Assembly (NCBI GenBank): GCA_047971685.1
Contig: JBKDZW010000097.1
Span: 1-6,041 of the forward strand
Source of the DNA: JAJXWB01 sp047971685
Lineage (GTDB): Bacteria > Pseudomonadota > Alphaproteobacteria > Rhizobiales > Beijerinckiaceae
DNA length: 6,041 bases
Direction: 5' to 3'
This document shows, piece after piece, positions 1-5,887 of the stretch; the first letter of the stretch is position 1, and the number at the start of each line of letters is the position of its first letter. The position numbers were made by a program, and so were the translations under genes. The notes under the pieces were generated by a model. That model was not told the origin of the DNA, searched no databases, and was given only the letters and a program-made list of their open reading frames with translations.

Positions 1-243
1 GAGCAAGGCGCAATCGAGCGCCGCGAAGCGGTCCGCAGCCCTGGCGAGCGCGATGAATTCGGTGGTGCAGACCGGCGTGAAATCCGCCGGATGCGAGAAA
101 AAAAGCAGCCATTTGCCGCGATAATCGCGCAGCGATTTCTCGCCCATGGTCGTGCGGGCGGCAAAGGGGGGCGCGACATCGCCCAGTCTCAGCGGCCGGC
201 GCGCCGCGCTGCCGGATTCCACCCGGAAACTGGAGTCCATCAT
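1..243 (-). CDS. Peroxiredoxin, Prx6 (1-Cys-like) type, N-terminal part
   Basis: The reverse strand reads as 81 open codons from ATG at 243-241 to the window edge, so the C-terminal part lies outside. The protein starts with a polar stretch, then LRLGDVAPPF (residues 18-27), and holds the peroxidatic site HPADFTPVCTTEF at residues 51-63. This gives the family PxxxTxxC signature, with Pro52, Thr56 and Cys59. The PVCTTE form is typical of the Prx6 group, which reduces H2O2 and organic peroxides in the cytosol. Whether a resolving cysteine exists cannot be seen. A GGGA ribosome site lies 5 bases before the first ATG (249-252); a second ATG follows directly, so the start could be one codon later. 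It is transcribed divergently from the sulfide operon and shares its 89-base promoter region. A link to sulfide oxidation (peroxide, or persulfide stress) is inference only. Confidence 0.9.
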   Translation of the reverse strand, partial: MMDSSFRVESGSAARRPLRLGDVAPPFAARTTMGEKSLRDYRGKWLLFFSHPADFTPVCTTEFIALARAADRFAALDCALL

Positions 244-332
244 ACCGATCCCGCTAGCAAATATGATTACTTGACGCAAGATAATTACTTAATTACACAA
301 TCCATGTATATATGAATATGTGAGACTTTACC
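244..332. promoter_or_regulatory. Divergent AT-rich promoter region
   Basis: This 89-base gap separates the divergent peroxiredoxin and persulfide dioxygenase genes. It is far richer in A+T than the surrounding coding DNA. For the + strand operon, a -35-like TTGACG at 271-276 is followed after 17 bases by a weak TACACA (294-299). An alternative pair is TTACTT (285-290) with TATATA (307-312), spaced 16. ATTACTT occurs twice (266-272 and 284-290), and TAATTA occurs twice two bases apart (282-287 and 290-295), which also forms an inverted repeat. The ribosome site before the ATG at 333 is weak (TGAGA, 321-325). A promoter is near certain here by position, but which boxes are used is not settled. 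Confidence 0.6.
303..320. promoter_or_regulatory. Candidate operator: imperfect AT-rich palindrome
   Basis: The 18 bases CATGTATATATGAATATG match their own reverse complement at 12 positions. They begin with CAT, end with ATG and have ATAT at the centre. The site overlaps the alternative -10 box and lies 13 bases before the dioxygenase start, where a bound repressor would block transcription. Sulfide operons of this gene content are often controlled by ArsR-type persulfide sensors (BigR/SqrR) that bind AT-rich palindromes. The SqrR half-site pattern as I recall it (ATTC-N8-GAAT) is not matched: GAAT occurs at 314-317, but the facing arm is ATCC at a 10-base distance. The regulator is therefore unassigned. 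Confidence 0.35.
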
Positions 333-1250
333 ATGACCGACACAGCCCTTCAGGCCGCCATCGCGCAGATCGTCGCAACGCCCGCCGAGGGCGCGGGCAT
401 CAAGGGTTTTTTCGATCCAGCGACCTTCACCGTCACCTATATCGTTCATGATCCCGCGACCCGCCGCGCCGCTATCATCGACAGCGTGCTGGATTTCGAC
501 CCAGCTTCGGGCCGCGCCTCCTTTGCCTCCGCCGATGCGGTCATCGCCCATGTCGAGGCCGAGAAGCTTCATGTGGACTGGCACCTGGAGACGCACGCCC
601 ATGCCGACCACCTCTCGGCTGCGCCCTATCTCCAGGAAAAACTCGGCGGAAAAATCTCGATCGGCGAGCATATCGTCACCGTGCAGGAGGTCTTCGGCAA
701 ATTGTTCAACGCCGGCACGGAGTTTGAACGCGACGGCTCCGATTTCGACCGTCTGTGGAAGGATGGCGACCGCTTCAAGATCGGCGACATGGACGTGACG
801 GTGCTGCATGCGCCAGGCCATACGCCCGCCTGCATCGCCTTTGTGATCGGCAACGCCGTGTTTGTCGGCGACACGATGTTCATGCCCGATTACGGCACCG
901 CGCGCGCCGATTTTCCCGGCGGCGACGCACGCACGCTCTATCGCTCGGCGCAGCGGTTGTTGTCGCTGCCGCCGGCGACGCGGCTGTTCATGTGTCACGA
1001 TTATCTACCCGAGGGCCGCACCCAATATGCCTGGGAGACGACGGTCGAAGCGGAGCGCAAGGCCAATATCCATATCCACGACGGCGTCAGCGAAGACGAA
1101 TTCGTCGCCATGCGCGAGGCGCGCGACAAGACGCTCGACGTGCCGCGCCTGATCCTGCCGTCGGTGCAGGTCAACATTCGCGCGGGCCGCATGCCGCCGC
1201 CGGAGGACAATGGCGTCGCCTATCTCAAGATTCCGGTGAACGTCATATGA
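333..1250 (+). CDS. ETHE1/Blh-like persulfide dioxygenase (MBL fold)
   Basis: This 305-residue cytosolic metallo-beta-lactamase-fold enzyme has no signal peptide. The family oxidises glutathione persulfide with O2 to sulfite and glutathione, using one non-haem iron. The signature THAHADH lies at residues 87-93 (His88, His90, Asp92, His93). Further likely metal-site residues are His163 (APGHTP), Asp180 (VGDTMF) and His222 (MCHDY). The stretch from DTMFMPDYGTARADFPGG to CHDYLPEG and the C-terminal QVNIRAGRMPPPEDNG are like the catalytic part of Blh, the BigR-regulated hydrolase of Agrobacterium and Xylella. Unlike Blh it carries no N-terminal DUF442 domain; that domain is found on the SQR two genes downstream. 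It is the first gene of the operon and its stop overlaps the next start (ATGA). Hydrolase activity on another thioester is possible but less likely in this context. Confidence 0.93.
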   Translation: MTDTALQAAIAQIVATPAEGAGIKGFFDPATFTVTYIVHDPATRRAAIIDSVLDFDPASGRASFASADAVIAHVEAEKLHVDWHLETHAHADHLSAAPYLQEKLGGKISIGEHIVTVQEVFGKLFNAGTEFERDGSDFDRLWKDGDRFKIGDMDVTVLHAPGHTPACIAFVIGNAVFVGDTMFMPDYGTARADFPGGDARTLYRSAQRLLSLPPATRLFMCHDYLPEGRTQYAWETTVEAERKANIHIHDGVSEDEFVAMREARDKTLDVPRLILPSVQVNIRAGRMPPPEDNGVAYLKIPVNVI

Positions 1251-1690
1251 TTCTGCCAGGATTTCCACACGCCATGCCGCTCGAAGGGCTGGCCGGCGGA
1301 CTTCTGATCGGTCTCGCCGCGGCCATCGTGCTGCTGGGACTCGGGCGCATCGCCGGCGTCAGCGGACTGGCCGCGCGCGCGACCGGCATTGCCAATAGCG
1401 GAGCGCCACGCGGGCTTGCCGCAGCTTTCGTTATCGGCCTGCCGCTCGGCGCATTGCTCGTCGCCATCGCCAAGGGCGGCGTTCCCGCGACATTCCCGTC
1501 TTCGGCGGTTCAACTCGTCGTCGCCGGACTTCTGGTGGGCTTTGGCACGCGGCTCGGCTCTGGATGCACCAGCGGGCATGGCGTATGCGGCATGTCGCGT
1601 CTTTCGCGCCGCTCCATCGTCGCAACCTTGCTTTTCATGGCGAGCGGGTTTGCAACGGTGGCGTTGATGCGCGCAGGAGGCCTGCTGTGA
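1247..1690 (+). CDS. YeeE/YedE half-transporter, N-terminal half type (PmpA-like)
   Basis: This 147-residue hydrophobic inner-membrane protein has about four membrane segments (near residues 14-40, 57-77, 86-103 and 122-142). The family motif SGCTSGHGVCGMSRLSRRS is at residues 105-123, with Cys107 and Cys114. In YeeE/YedE proteins such cysteines pass thiosulfate or related sulfur species across the membrane. This is half of the full-length family, the other half being the next gene. The ATG at 1247 was chosen because it overlaps the dioxygenase stop as ATGA, which suggests translational coupling, and because the protein then begins just before the first helix. The long open frame upstream of it is only a shadow of the dioxygenase gene. 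The substrate is not fixed by sequence: thiosulfate, sulfite or a persulfide-related sulfur are candidates, and the direction of transport is unknown. Confidence 0.88.
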   Translation: MILPGFPHAMPLEGLAGGLLIGLAAAIVLLGLGRIAGVSGLAARATGIANSGAPRGLAAAFVIGLPLGALLVAIAKGGVPATFPSSAVQLVVAGLLVGFGTRLGSGCTSGHGVCGMSRLSRRSIVATLLFMASGFATVALMRAGGLL

Positions 1691-2097
1691 AGCAGAATGC
1701 CCTTGCCCTGCTCGCCGGCCTGATTTTTGGCGTGGGTCTCGCCATTTCGGGCATGGCCGATCCAATGCGCGTGAGAGGTTTTCTCGATCTCTTCGGCACC
1801 TGGGATCCCACGCTCGCCTTCGTGATGGGCGGCGCCTTGATACCGATGGCGCTCGCCTGGGTTTTCCAGAAGCGCATGAAGCAACCTCTGGCCTGCGAGA
1901 ATTTCGACCTGCCGGGAACCAGTCTGCTCGACCGCAAACTGGTTCTTGGCGCCGTGCTGTTCGGCGCCGGCTGGGGTATCGGCGGCCTGTGTCCCGGGCC
2001 TGCGGTCGCAGACCTTGCAATCAATCCGGCCAAGGCCGGACTTTTTGTCGCCGCCATGCTCGCCGGCATGGCGGTCCATCGTTTCGCAACAAAATAA
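1687..2097 (+). CDS. YeeE/YedE half-transporter, C-terminal half type (PmpB-like, DUF6691)
   Basis: This 136-residue membrane protein begins at GTG 1687, which overlaps the stop of the first half by four bases (GTGA). An upstream ATG in the same frame (1564) would lie inside the PmpA-like gene and would not start at the conserved N-terminus. Family marks are GVGLAISGMADPMRVRGFLD (residues 15-34) and GWGIGGLCPGPA (residues 95-106) with Cys102. The second motif is the counterpart of the cysteine motif in the first half. About four hydrophobic segments are visible. The two proteins very likely assemble into one pore that equals a single full-length YeeE. In BigR-type operons the same pair accompanies the persulfide dioxygenase. 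The substrate is inferred from the family and neighbours only. Confidence 0.88.
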   Translation: MKQNALALLAGLIFGVGLAISGMADPMRVRGFLDLFGTWDPTLAFVMGGALIPMALAWVFQKRMKQPLACENFDLPGTSLLDRKLVLGAVLFGAGWGIGGLCPGPAVADLAINPAKAGLFVAAMLAGMAVHRFATK

Positions 2098-2122
2098 CAA
2101 GCGAAAATCACCGCAAAGCGGC

Positions 2123-2130
2123 AGGGGAGA
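2123..2130 (+). promoter_or_regulatory. Strong ribosome binding site of the SQR fusion gene
   Basis: AGGGGAGA lies 6 bases before the ATG at 2137 and is the best Shine-Dalgarno match in the operon. It follows a 39-base gap after the transporter pair, while the other junctions overlap or are 3 bases apart. It sets the start of the fusion protein at the N-terminus of the DUF442 domain, supporting a real fusion rather than a start inside the SQR part. Confidence 0.7.
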
Positions 2131-2136
2131 GCCTTA

Positions 2137-3729
2137 ATGGACATCAAGTCAATCAATACGCACGTCGGCGTTACGGCGCAGATCGGCGTGGCCGATATTC
2201 CCGCGATCGCCGCGCTCGGCTACAAATCCATTATCTGCAATCGCCCGGACGGCGAGGAGGAAGGGCAGCCCGCATCCGCCGAAATCGGGGCGCAAGCACA
2301 GCGCAACGGCCTCGGCTTCGCCTATGCGCCGGCTGTTTCCGGCGCCATAACCGACGAGAACGTCGACGCAATGGCGCGCGCGCTGGCGGAGCTGCCGGCG
2401 CCGGTTCTCGCCTATTGCCGCTCCGGCGCGCGCTCGACGAAATTGTTTGAAATGGCGAGCGCCAGAGGCGCGCAATCCGGCGCCAGGACTCCCCAGGGCG
2501 TTCGCACACACGATGTGGTGATCGTCGGCGGCGGCAGCGCCGGCATTGCGACCGCTGCAAGCCTGCTCAGCCGCAATCCGAAGCTCGACATCGCCATCGT
2601 CGAACCCTCGGAGGTTCAGTATTACCAGCCAGGCTGGACCATGGTCGGCGCGGGCGTGTTCAAACCGGAAACCACCCGGCGCGCCGAAGCGCAGGTGATG
2701 CCGCAGGGCGTGACCTGGATACGCGCCGCCGCGACAGGCTTTGCGCCCGACGACAACAGGGTGATCCTCAACGACGGCGGCGAAATCGCCTACCGCGTGC
2801 TGGTCGCCTGCCCCGGCATCAAGCTCGACTGGGACGCCATTCCCGGCCTGCCCGACACATTGGGCAAGAACGGCGTCACCTCCAATTACGGGTACGATCT
2901 TGCGCCCTACACCAACCGTCTTGTTGCAGAGTTCAAGGGCGGACGGGCGCTGTTCACGCAACCGCCCATGCCGATAAAATGCGCGGGCGCTCCGCAAAAA
3001 GCGATGTATCTTGCCTGCCATCGCTGGGAGAAGGCGGGCGTGCTGAAGAAGTCGGAGGTCGAGTTTCATACCGCCGGCGCGGTCTTGTTCGGCGTTGCGG
3101 CCTACGTGCCGGCGCTGATGGAATATATCACGCGCTACGGCGCGCAATTGAAGCTGGAGTCGAAACTGACGGCGATCGACGGCAAGGCGAAGGTCGCAAC
3201 CTTCGAGCACAAGCAGGGCGACCAGACGATGCGGACCGAAGAGCGCTTCGACATGATCCATGTCGTGCCGCCGCAGACGGCGCCTGACTTTGTCCGCTCA
3301 AGCCCGCTTGCGGCGCCTTCGGGTTTCATTGCGGTCGACGAGGCGACATTGCGTCATCCGCGCTACAGGAACGTCTTTGCGCTCGGCGACGCCTGCGCCG
3401 CCTCGAACGCCAAGACAGCGGCGGCGGCGCGAAAACAGGCGCCAGTCGTTGCCGTCAACGTGCTGGCGGCGCTTGCAGGCAAGGAACCGCAGGCCGATTA
3501 CGACGGCTACGGCTCCTGCCCGCTCACGGTGGAAGCCGGCAAGATCGTGCTCGCCGAATTCGGCTATGGCGGCAAGCTGCTGCCGAGCTTCCCGCTGTGG
3601 CTGATCGACGGCACGCGCCCGTCGCGCCTGTCCTGGCTGCTCAAAGACACCATATTGCCGCCGTTCTACTGGCACGGCATGCTCAAAGGGCGTGAATGGA
3701 TGGTCAAGCCGCACATGATCGGCGGCTGA
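2137..3729 (+). CDS. DUF442 (Blh phosphatase/rhodanese-like) - type II sulfide:quinone reductase fusion
   Basis: This 530-residue two-domain protein likely sits on the inner face of the cytoplasmic membrane. Residues 1 to about 108 are a DUF442/Blh-type domain: INTHVGVTAQI at the start, ICNRPDGEE (33-41) and the loop YCRSGARS (93-100) with Cys94 and Arg99, spaced as in rhodaneses (C-x4-R). A linker of about 15 residues follows. Residues 125-530 are an FAD flavoprotein of the SQR family: dinucleotide-binding VVIVGGGSAGIATA (127-140), YYQPGWTMVGAG (162-173), KCAGAPQK (281-288, Cys282), GDACAASNAKTAAA (417-430) and YGSCPLTV (458-465, Cys461). Cys282 and Cys461 match the redox pair of human-type (type II) SQR, which oxidises sulfide, reduces quinone and passes the sulfane sulfur to an acceptor. 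It would feed the dioxygenase encoded upstream. No signal peptide is present. SQR activity is well supported; the role of the first domain is not known. Confidence 0.92.
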   Translation: MDIKSINTHVGVTAQIGVADIPAIAALGYKSIICNRPDGEEEGQPASAEIGAQAQRNGLGFAYAPAVSGAITDENVDAMARALAELPAPVLAYCRSGARSTKLFEMASARGAQSGARTPQGVRTHDVVIVGGGSAGIATAASLLSRNPKLDIAIVEPSEVQYYQPGWTMVGAGVFKPETTRRAEAQVMPQGVTWIRAAATGFAPDDNRVILNDGGEIAYRVLVACPGIKLDWDAIPGLPDTLGKNGVTSNYGYDLAPYTNRLVAEFKGGRALFTQPPMPIKCAGAPQKAMYLACHRWEKAGVLKKSEVEFHTAGAVLFGVAAYVPALMEYITRYGAQLKLESKLTAIDGKAKVATFEHKQGDQTMRTEERFDMIHVVPPQTAPDFVRSSPLAAPSGFIAVDEATLRHPRYRNVFALGDACAASNAKTAAAARKQAPVVAVNVLAALAGKEPQADYDGYGSCPLTVEAGKIVLAEFGYGGKLLPSFPLWLIDGTRPSRLSWLLKDTILPPFYWHGMLKGREWMVKPHMIGG

Positions 3730-3732
3730 GCG

Positions 3733-5499
3733 ATGAACCTGCGGCGGCGCCTGCCCATACTCGACTGGGGACGCACGTATAACGGCGCGACGCTGACAAA
3801 CGATCTGGTCGCCGCCGCCATCGTCACCATCATGCTGATCCCGCAAAGCCTCGCCTATGCGATGCTTGCGGGCCTGCCGCCGGAGGTCGGCCTCTACGCC
3901 TCCATCCTGCCGATCATCGCCTATGCCCTGTTCGGCACAAGCCGGTCGCTTGCGGTCGGCCCCGTTGCGGTCATTTCGCTGATGACATTGACGGCGGCAA
4001 GCAGCGTCGCAGCGCCCGGCAGCGCGCAATTCATCGCCGCCGCACTGGTGCTGGCGCTCCTGTCCGGCCTGATATTGCTTGCGATGGGCGTGCTGCGGCT
4101 CGGCTTTCTGGCGAGCCTCCTGTCGCATCCCGTCGTATCGGGCTTCATTACCGCATCGGGCGTCATCATCGCCACCAGCCAGTTGAAATCGATCCTCGGC
4201 GTCAAGGCGAGCGGCGAGGCCCTGCCCGAATTGCTGCGCACGCTTGCCGGCAATATCGGCTCCATCAATTGGCCGACAGCGCTCATCGGCATTGCCGCAA
4301 CCGGCTTTCTGTTCTGGGTTCGCAAGGGATTGAAGCCGCTATTGGTCGGTCTCGGCCTCAAACCGCGCGCAGCCGATCTCATCGCAAAGTCAGGACCGAT
4401 CGCCGCCGTTGCGGCATCCACGCTCGCCGTCGTTGCGTTCGATCTCGAAGGCAAGGGCGTCAAGGTCGTCGGCAAAATCCCTCAAAGCCTGCCGCCTTTC
4501 ACCATGCCGTTGCTCGACCCCGCGCTTTGGCGCGCGCTGGCCGTGCCCGCGCTTCTGCTGTCGGTCATCGGTTTTGTCGAAAGCGTTTCCGTCGCGCAGA
4601 CGCTTGCGGCCAAGAAGCGCCAGCGCATCGATCCGGATCAGGAATTGATCGGGCTGGGGGCGGCCAATATCGCGGCGGCCTTTACCGGGGGCTATCCTGT
4701 CACTGGCGGCTTTGCCCGTTCGGTCGTCAATTTCGACGCGGGCGCGGAAACGCCTGCGGCCGGCGCCTATACTGCGGTCGGTATTGCGATTGCAGCCCTG
4801 TTTCTGACGCCGCTGCTCGCCTCCCTGCCGATTGCGACTCTGGCGGCCACGATCATCGTCGCCGTGCTGAGCCTCGTCGATTTCCGCGCCTTGCGCGAGG
4901 TCTGGCGCTATTCCAAGCCGGACTTCGCCGCAATGCTCGCGACAATCGTCGTCACCCTGCTTGCCGGCGTCGAGCCCGGCGTGCTCGCAGGCGTCGGCCT
5001 CAGTCTGGCGCTGTTTCTGTGGCGCGCCTCGCGCCCGCACGCGGCCATTGTCGGACGCGTTCCGGAAACCGAGCATTTCCGCAATGTGAAGCGCCATAAA
5101 GTGTTTACCGATCCGCGCATCCTCACCATCCGGATCGACGAGAGCCTCACCTATTTCAATGCGCGCTGGCTGGAGGAATTCGTGCTCGAACAGGTCGCCG
5201 AACATGCCGAGCTGCGCCACCTCGTGCTGATGTGTTCGGCGGTCAACGGCATCGACGCCTCCGCGCTCGAAAGTCTGGAAGCGATCAACCATCGCCTTGC
5301 CGACGGCGGCGTGAAGTTTCATCTGTCCGAGGTGAAGGGCCCCGTCATGGACAGGCTCGAACGCTCCCATTTCCTGCACGATCTGACCGGCAAGGTCTGG
5401 CTGTCGCAGAATGCGGCCTTTGCCAAACTCATCGCAATCGCCGACGAGGAGGACGCGCGGACACCGGAGGATCCCTGGCTTGCCAGAGGATTGATCTGA
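3733..5499 (+). CDS. SulP family anion permease with STAS domain
   Basis: This 588-residue inner-membrane transporter starts 3 bases after the SQR stop, with only a weak ribosome site, so it is probably translated by coupling. The family signature is at residues 50-71 (PEVGLYAS to GTSR), fitting the sulfate transporter pattern except for Val52, where Tyr or Phe is usual. Other family stretches are LIPQSLAYAMLAGLPP (35-50), VGPVAVISLMT (75-85), LSHPVVSGF (130-138), ESVSVAQTLAAKK (283-295) and GGYPVTGGFARSVVN (319-333). The membrane part ends near residue 430. A cytosolic STAS domain covers about 455-570, with the core VNGIDASALESLEAI at 504-518. The length is normal. SulP proteins carry sulfate, bicarbonate or other anions. 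In this operon, export of sulfate or sulfite made from sulfide, or sulfate uptake, are the sensible guesses; sequence does not decide direction or ion. Confidence 0.93.
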   Translation: MNLRRRLPILDWGRTYNGATLTNDLVAAAIVTIMLIPQSLAYAMLAGLPPEVGLYASILPIIAYALFGTSRSLAVGPVAVISLMTLTAASSVAAPGSAQFIAAALVLALLSGLILLAMGVLRLGFLASLLSHPVVSGFITASGVIIATSQLKSILGVKASGEALPELLRTLAGNIGSINWPTALIGIAATGFLFWVRKGLKPLLVGLGLKPRAADLIAKSGPIAAVAASTLAVVAFDLEGKGVKVVGKIPQSLPPFTMPLLDPALWRALAVPALLLSVIGFVESVSVAQTLAAKKRQRIDPDQELIGLGAANIAAAFTGGYPVTGGFARSVVNFDAGAETPAAGAYTAVGIAIAALFLTPLLASLPIATLAATIIVAVLSLVDFRALREVWRYSKPDFAAMLATIVVTLLAGVEPGVLAGVGLSLALFLWRASRPHAAIVGRVPETEHFRNVKRHKVFTDPRILTIRIDESLTYFNARWLEEFVLEQVAEHAELRHLVLMCSAVNGIDASALESLEAINHRLADGGVKFHLSEVKGPVMDRLERSHFLHDLTGKVWLSQNAAFAKLIAIADEEDARTPEDPWLARGLI

Positions 5500-5558
5500 C
5501 GATTCATCGCAGGCGGTCGCCGGTCATGCAGGCGATTATCCGCCGCGCGCGCCATATC

Positions 5559-5664
5559 TTATTGCGCCGTGACGCCGCCATCCACGACCATGCTGGCGCC
5601 GGTCATATATTTCGACTTGTCGCTGGCAAGGAATGCGACCGCCTCGGCAAGAAGGTCTATCGGA
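5559..5664 (-). pseudogene. C-terminal remnant of a short-chain dehydrogenase/reductase
   Basis: Read on the reverse strand, the stretch ends in ARPIDLLAEAVAFLASD, KSKYMTGASMVVDGGVTAQ and a stop (TAA at 5561-5559). This is the standard end of a classical SDR enzyme: the helix before FLASD, then the Y-x-TG and V-DGG elements. Only about 36 codons remain; the NAD(P)-binding fold and the catalytic YxxxK are missing. The reading stops being SDR-like near 5664, where transposase sequence begins on the other strand. The gene was evidently cut by an insertion sequence, and the rest was then lost or moved. Substrate cannot be told. The right border is approximate, because the junction lies somewhere in 5645-5670. 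Confidence 0.8.
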
Positions 5665-5789
5665 CGCGCGACGACGCAAGGGCGGACGTGTTCGACTATA
5701 TCGAGCGCTTCTACAACACCGTCCGCAGGCATTCGACGATTGGCTACGTCAGCCCGGTTGAGTTCGAAAGGAAGATGGGATTAGCTTAA
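5652..5789 (+). pseudogene. 3' remnant of an IS3-family transposase (OrfB)
   Basis: The last 45 or so codons read KVYRTRDDARADVFDYIERF, YNTVRRHSTIGYVSPVEFE and RKMGLA before the TAA at 5787-5789. This is the typical C-terminal end of the DDE integrase-like OrfB of IS3-family elements, where the YN..RRHS..GY.SP.EFE pattern follows the catalytic Glu. The catalytic Asp residues, OrfA and the frameshift region are all missing, so it is inactive. To the left it runs straight into the dehydrogenase remnant, which happens to be open in the same frame; the exact joint cannot be set better than about 5645-5670. Confidence 0.85.
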
Positions 5790-5794
5790 CTGCC

Positions 5795-5819
5795 TGTCCA
5801 CGAGACCGGCAGCAGGCCA
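5795..5819 (+). repeat. Probable right terminal inverted repeat of the IS remnant
   Basis: The 25 bases start TGTCCACGAGACC and end GCAGGCCA, placed 6 bases after the transposase stop and finishing in CA as IS3-family ends do. There is no matching left repeat in the window, so the call rests on position and style only. Confidence 0.4.
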
Positions 5820-5823
5820 TCAT

Positions 5824-5860
5824 TGCATCAATATGCATAAACCGGGCTCTGCAATGTGCA
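5824..5860. repeat. Two small palindromes (TGCAT-N4-ATGCA; TGCA-N3-TGCA)
   Basis: TGCAT (5824-5828) and ATGCA (5833-5837) form a perfect 5-base inverted repeat around CAAT. TGCA (5850-5853) and TGCA (5857-5860) form a second one around ATG. They lie between the insertion sequence end and the SURF1 stop, in a region with no gene. They resemble half-sites of a dimeric regulator, but no gene starts next to them, so they may be left over from a lost promoter or be chance. Confidence 0.25.
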
Positions 5861-5887
5861 AATCATGCCCGTCTGAATGCGCCGGGT

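Larger units (their letters stand above)
5652..5819 (+). mobile_element. Right-end fragment of an IS3-family insertion sequence
   Basis: The transposase remnant together with the 30 bases after its stop form the right end of an insertion sequence. No left end, no OrfA and no target duplication are visible in the window, so the element is a deletion remnant about 170 bases long. The likely outer border is the terminal CA at 5818-5819. It lies between the dehydrogenase remnant and the SURF1 gene, about 150 bases beyond the sulfide operon, which it does not interrupt. Confidence 0.65.
5500..5887. other. Stretch without an intact gene, made of gene remnants
   Basis: These 388 bases between the SulP gene and the SURF1 gene hold no complete gene. 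The first 59 bases (5500-5558) show no convincing terminator for the operon: only short GC-rich inverted repeats without a T-run, such as GGCG and CGCC at 5531-5544. Then come a dehydrogenase remnant on the - strand, a transposase remnant on the + strand, a likely insertion sequence end, and about 68 bases with small palindromes. The apparent + strand open frame that spans the end of the SulP gene to 5789 is an accident of joined pieces. Confidence 0.75.

Noticed and set aside
91..315. Open frame of 74 codons on the + strand at the left edge
   Set aside because: It is antisense to the peroxiredoxin gene, whose reverse reading has a clear family motif, and it runs into the promoter gap.
303..317. 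SqrR/BigR half-sites (ATTC-N8-GAAT)
   Set aside because: Only one arm (GAAT) matches; the other is ATCC and the spacing is 10, so a named regulator cannot be assigned.
285..998. Open frame of 237 codons on the - strand
   Set aside because: It is a shadow of the persulfide dioxygenase in GC-rich DNA, with a repetitive Arg/Gly/Ala-rich composition and no recognisable motif.
2149..3261. Open frame of 370 codons on the - strand opposite the SQR gene
   Set aside because: Composition is typical of antisense readings of GC-rich genes, and the + strand carries all expected SQR motifs.
4390..5379. Open frame of 329 codons on the - strand opposite the SulP gene
   Set aside because: No family motif is seen and it is rich in Arg, Asp and Gln, as such shadows usually are; the SulP reading is unambiguous.
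5500..5558. Operon terminator directly after the SulP gene
   Set aside because: Inverted repeats here are only four bases long and lack a following T-run.
5232..5789. Apparent 185-residue protein ending in transposase sequence
   Set aside because: It joins an off-frame part of the SulP gene, an antisense dehydrogenase remnant and a real transposase tail; only the last 45 or so codons are genuine.
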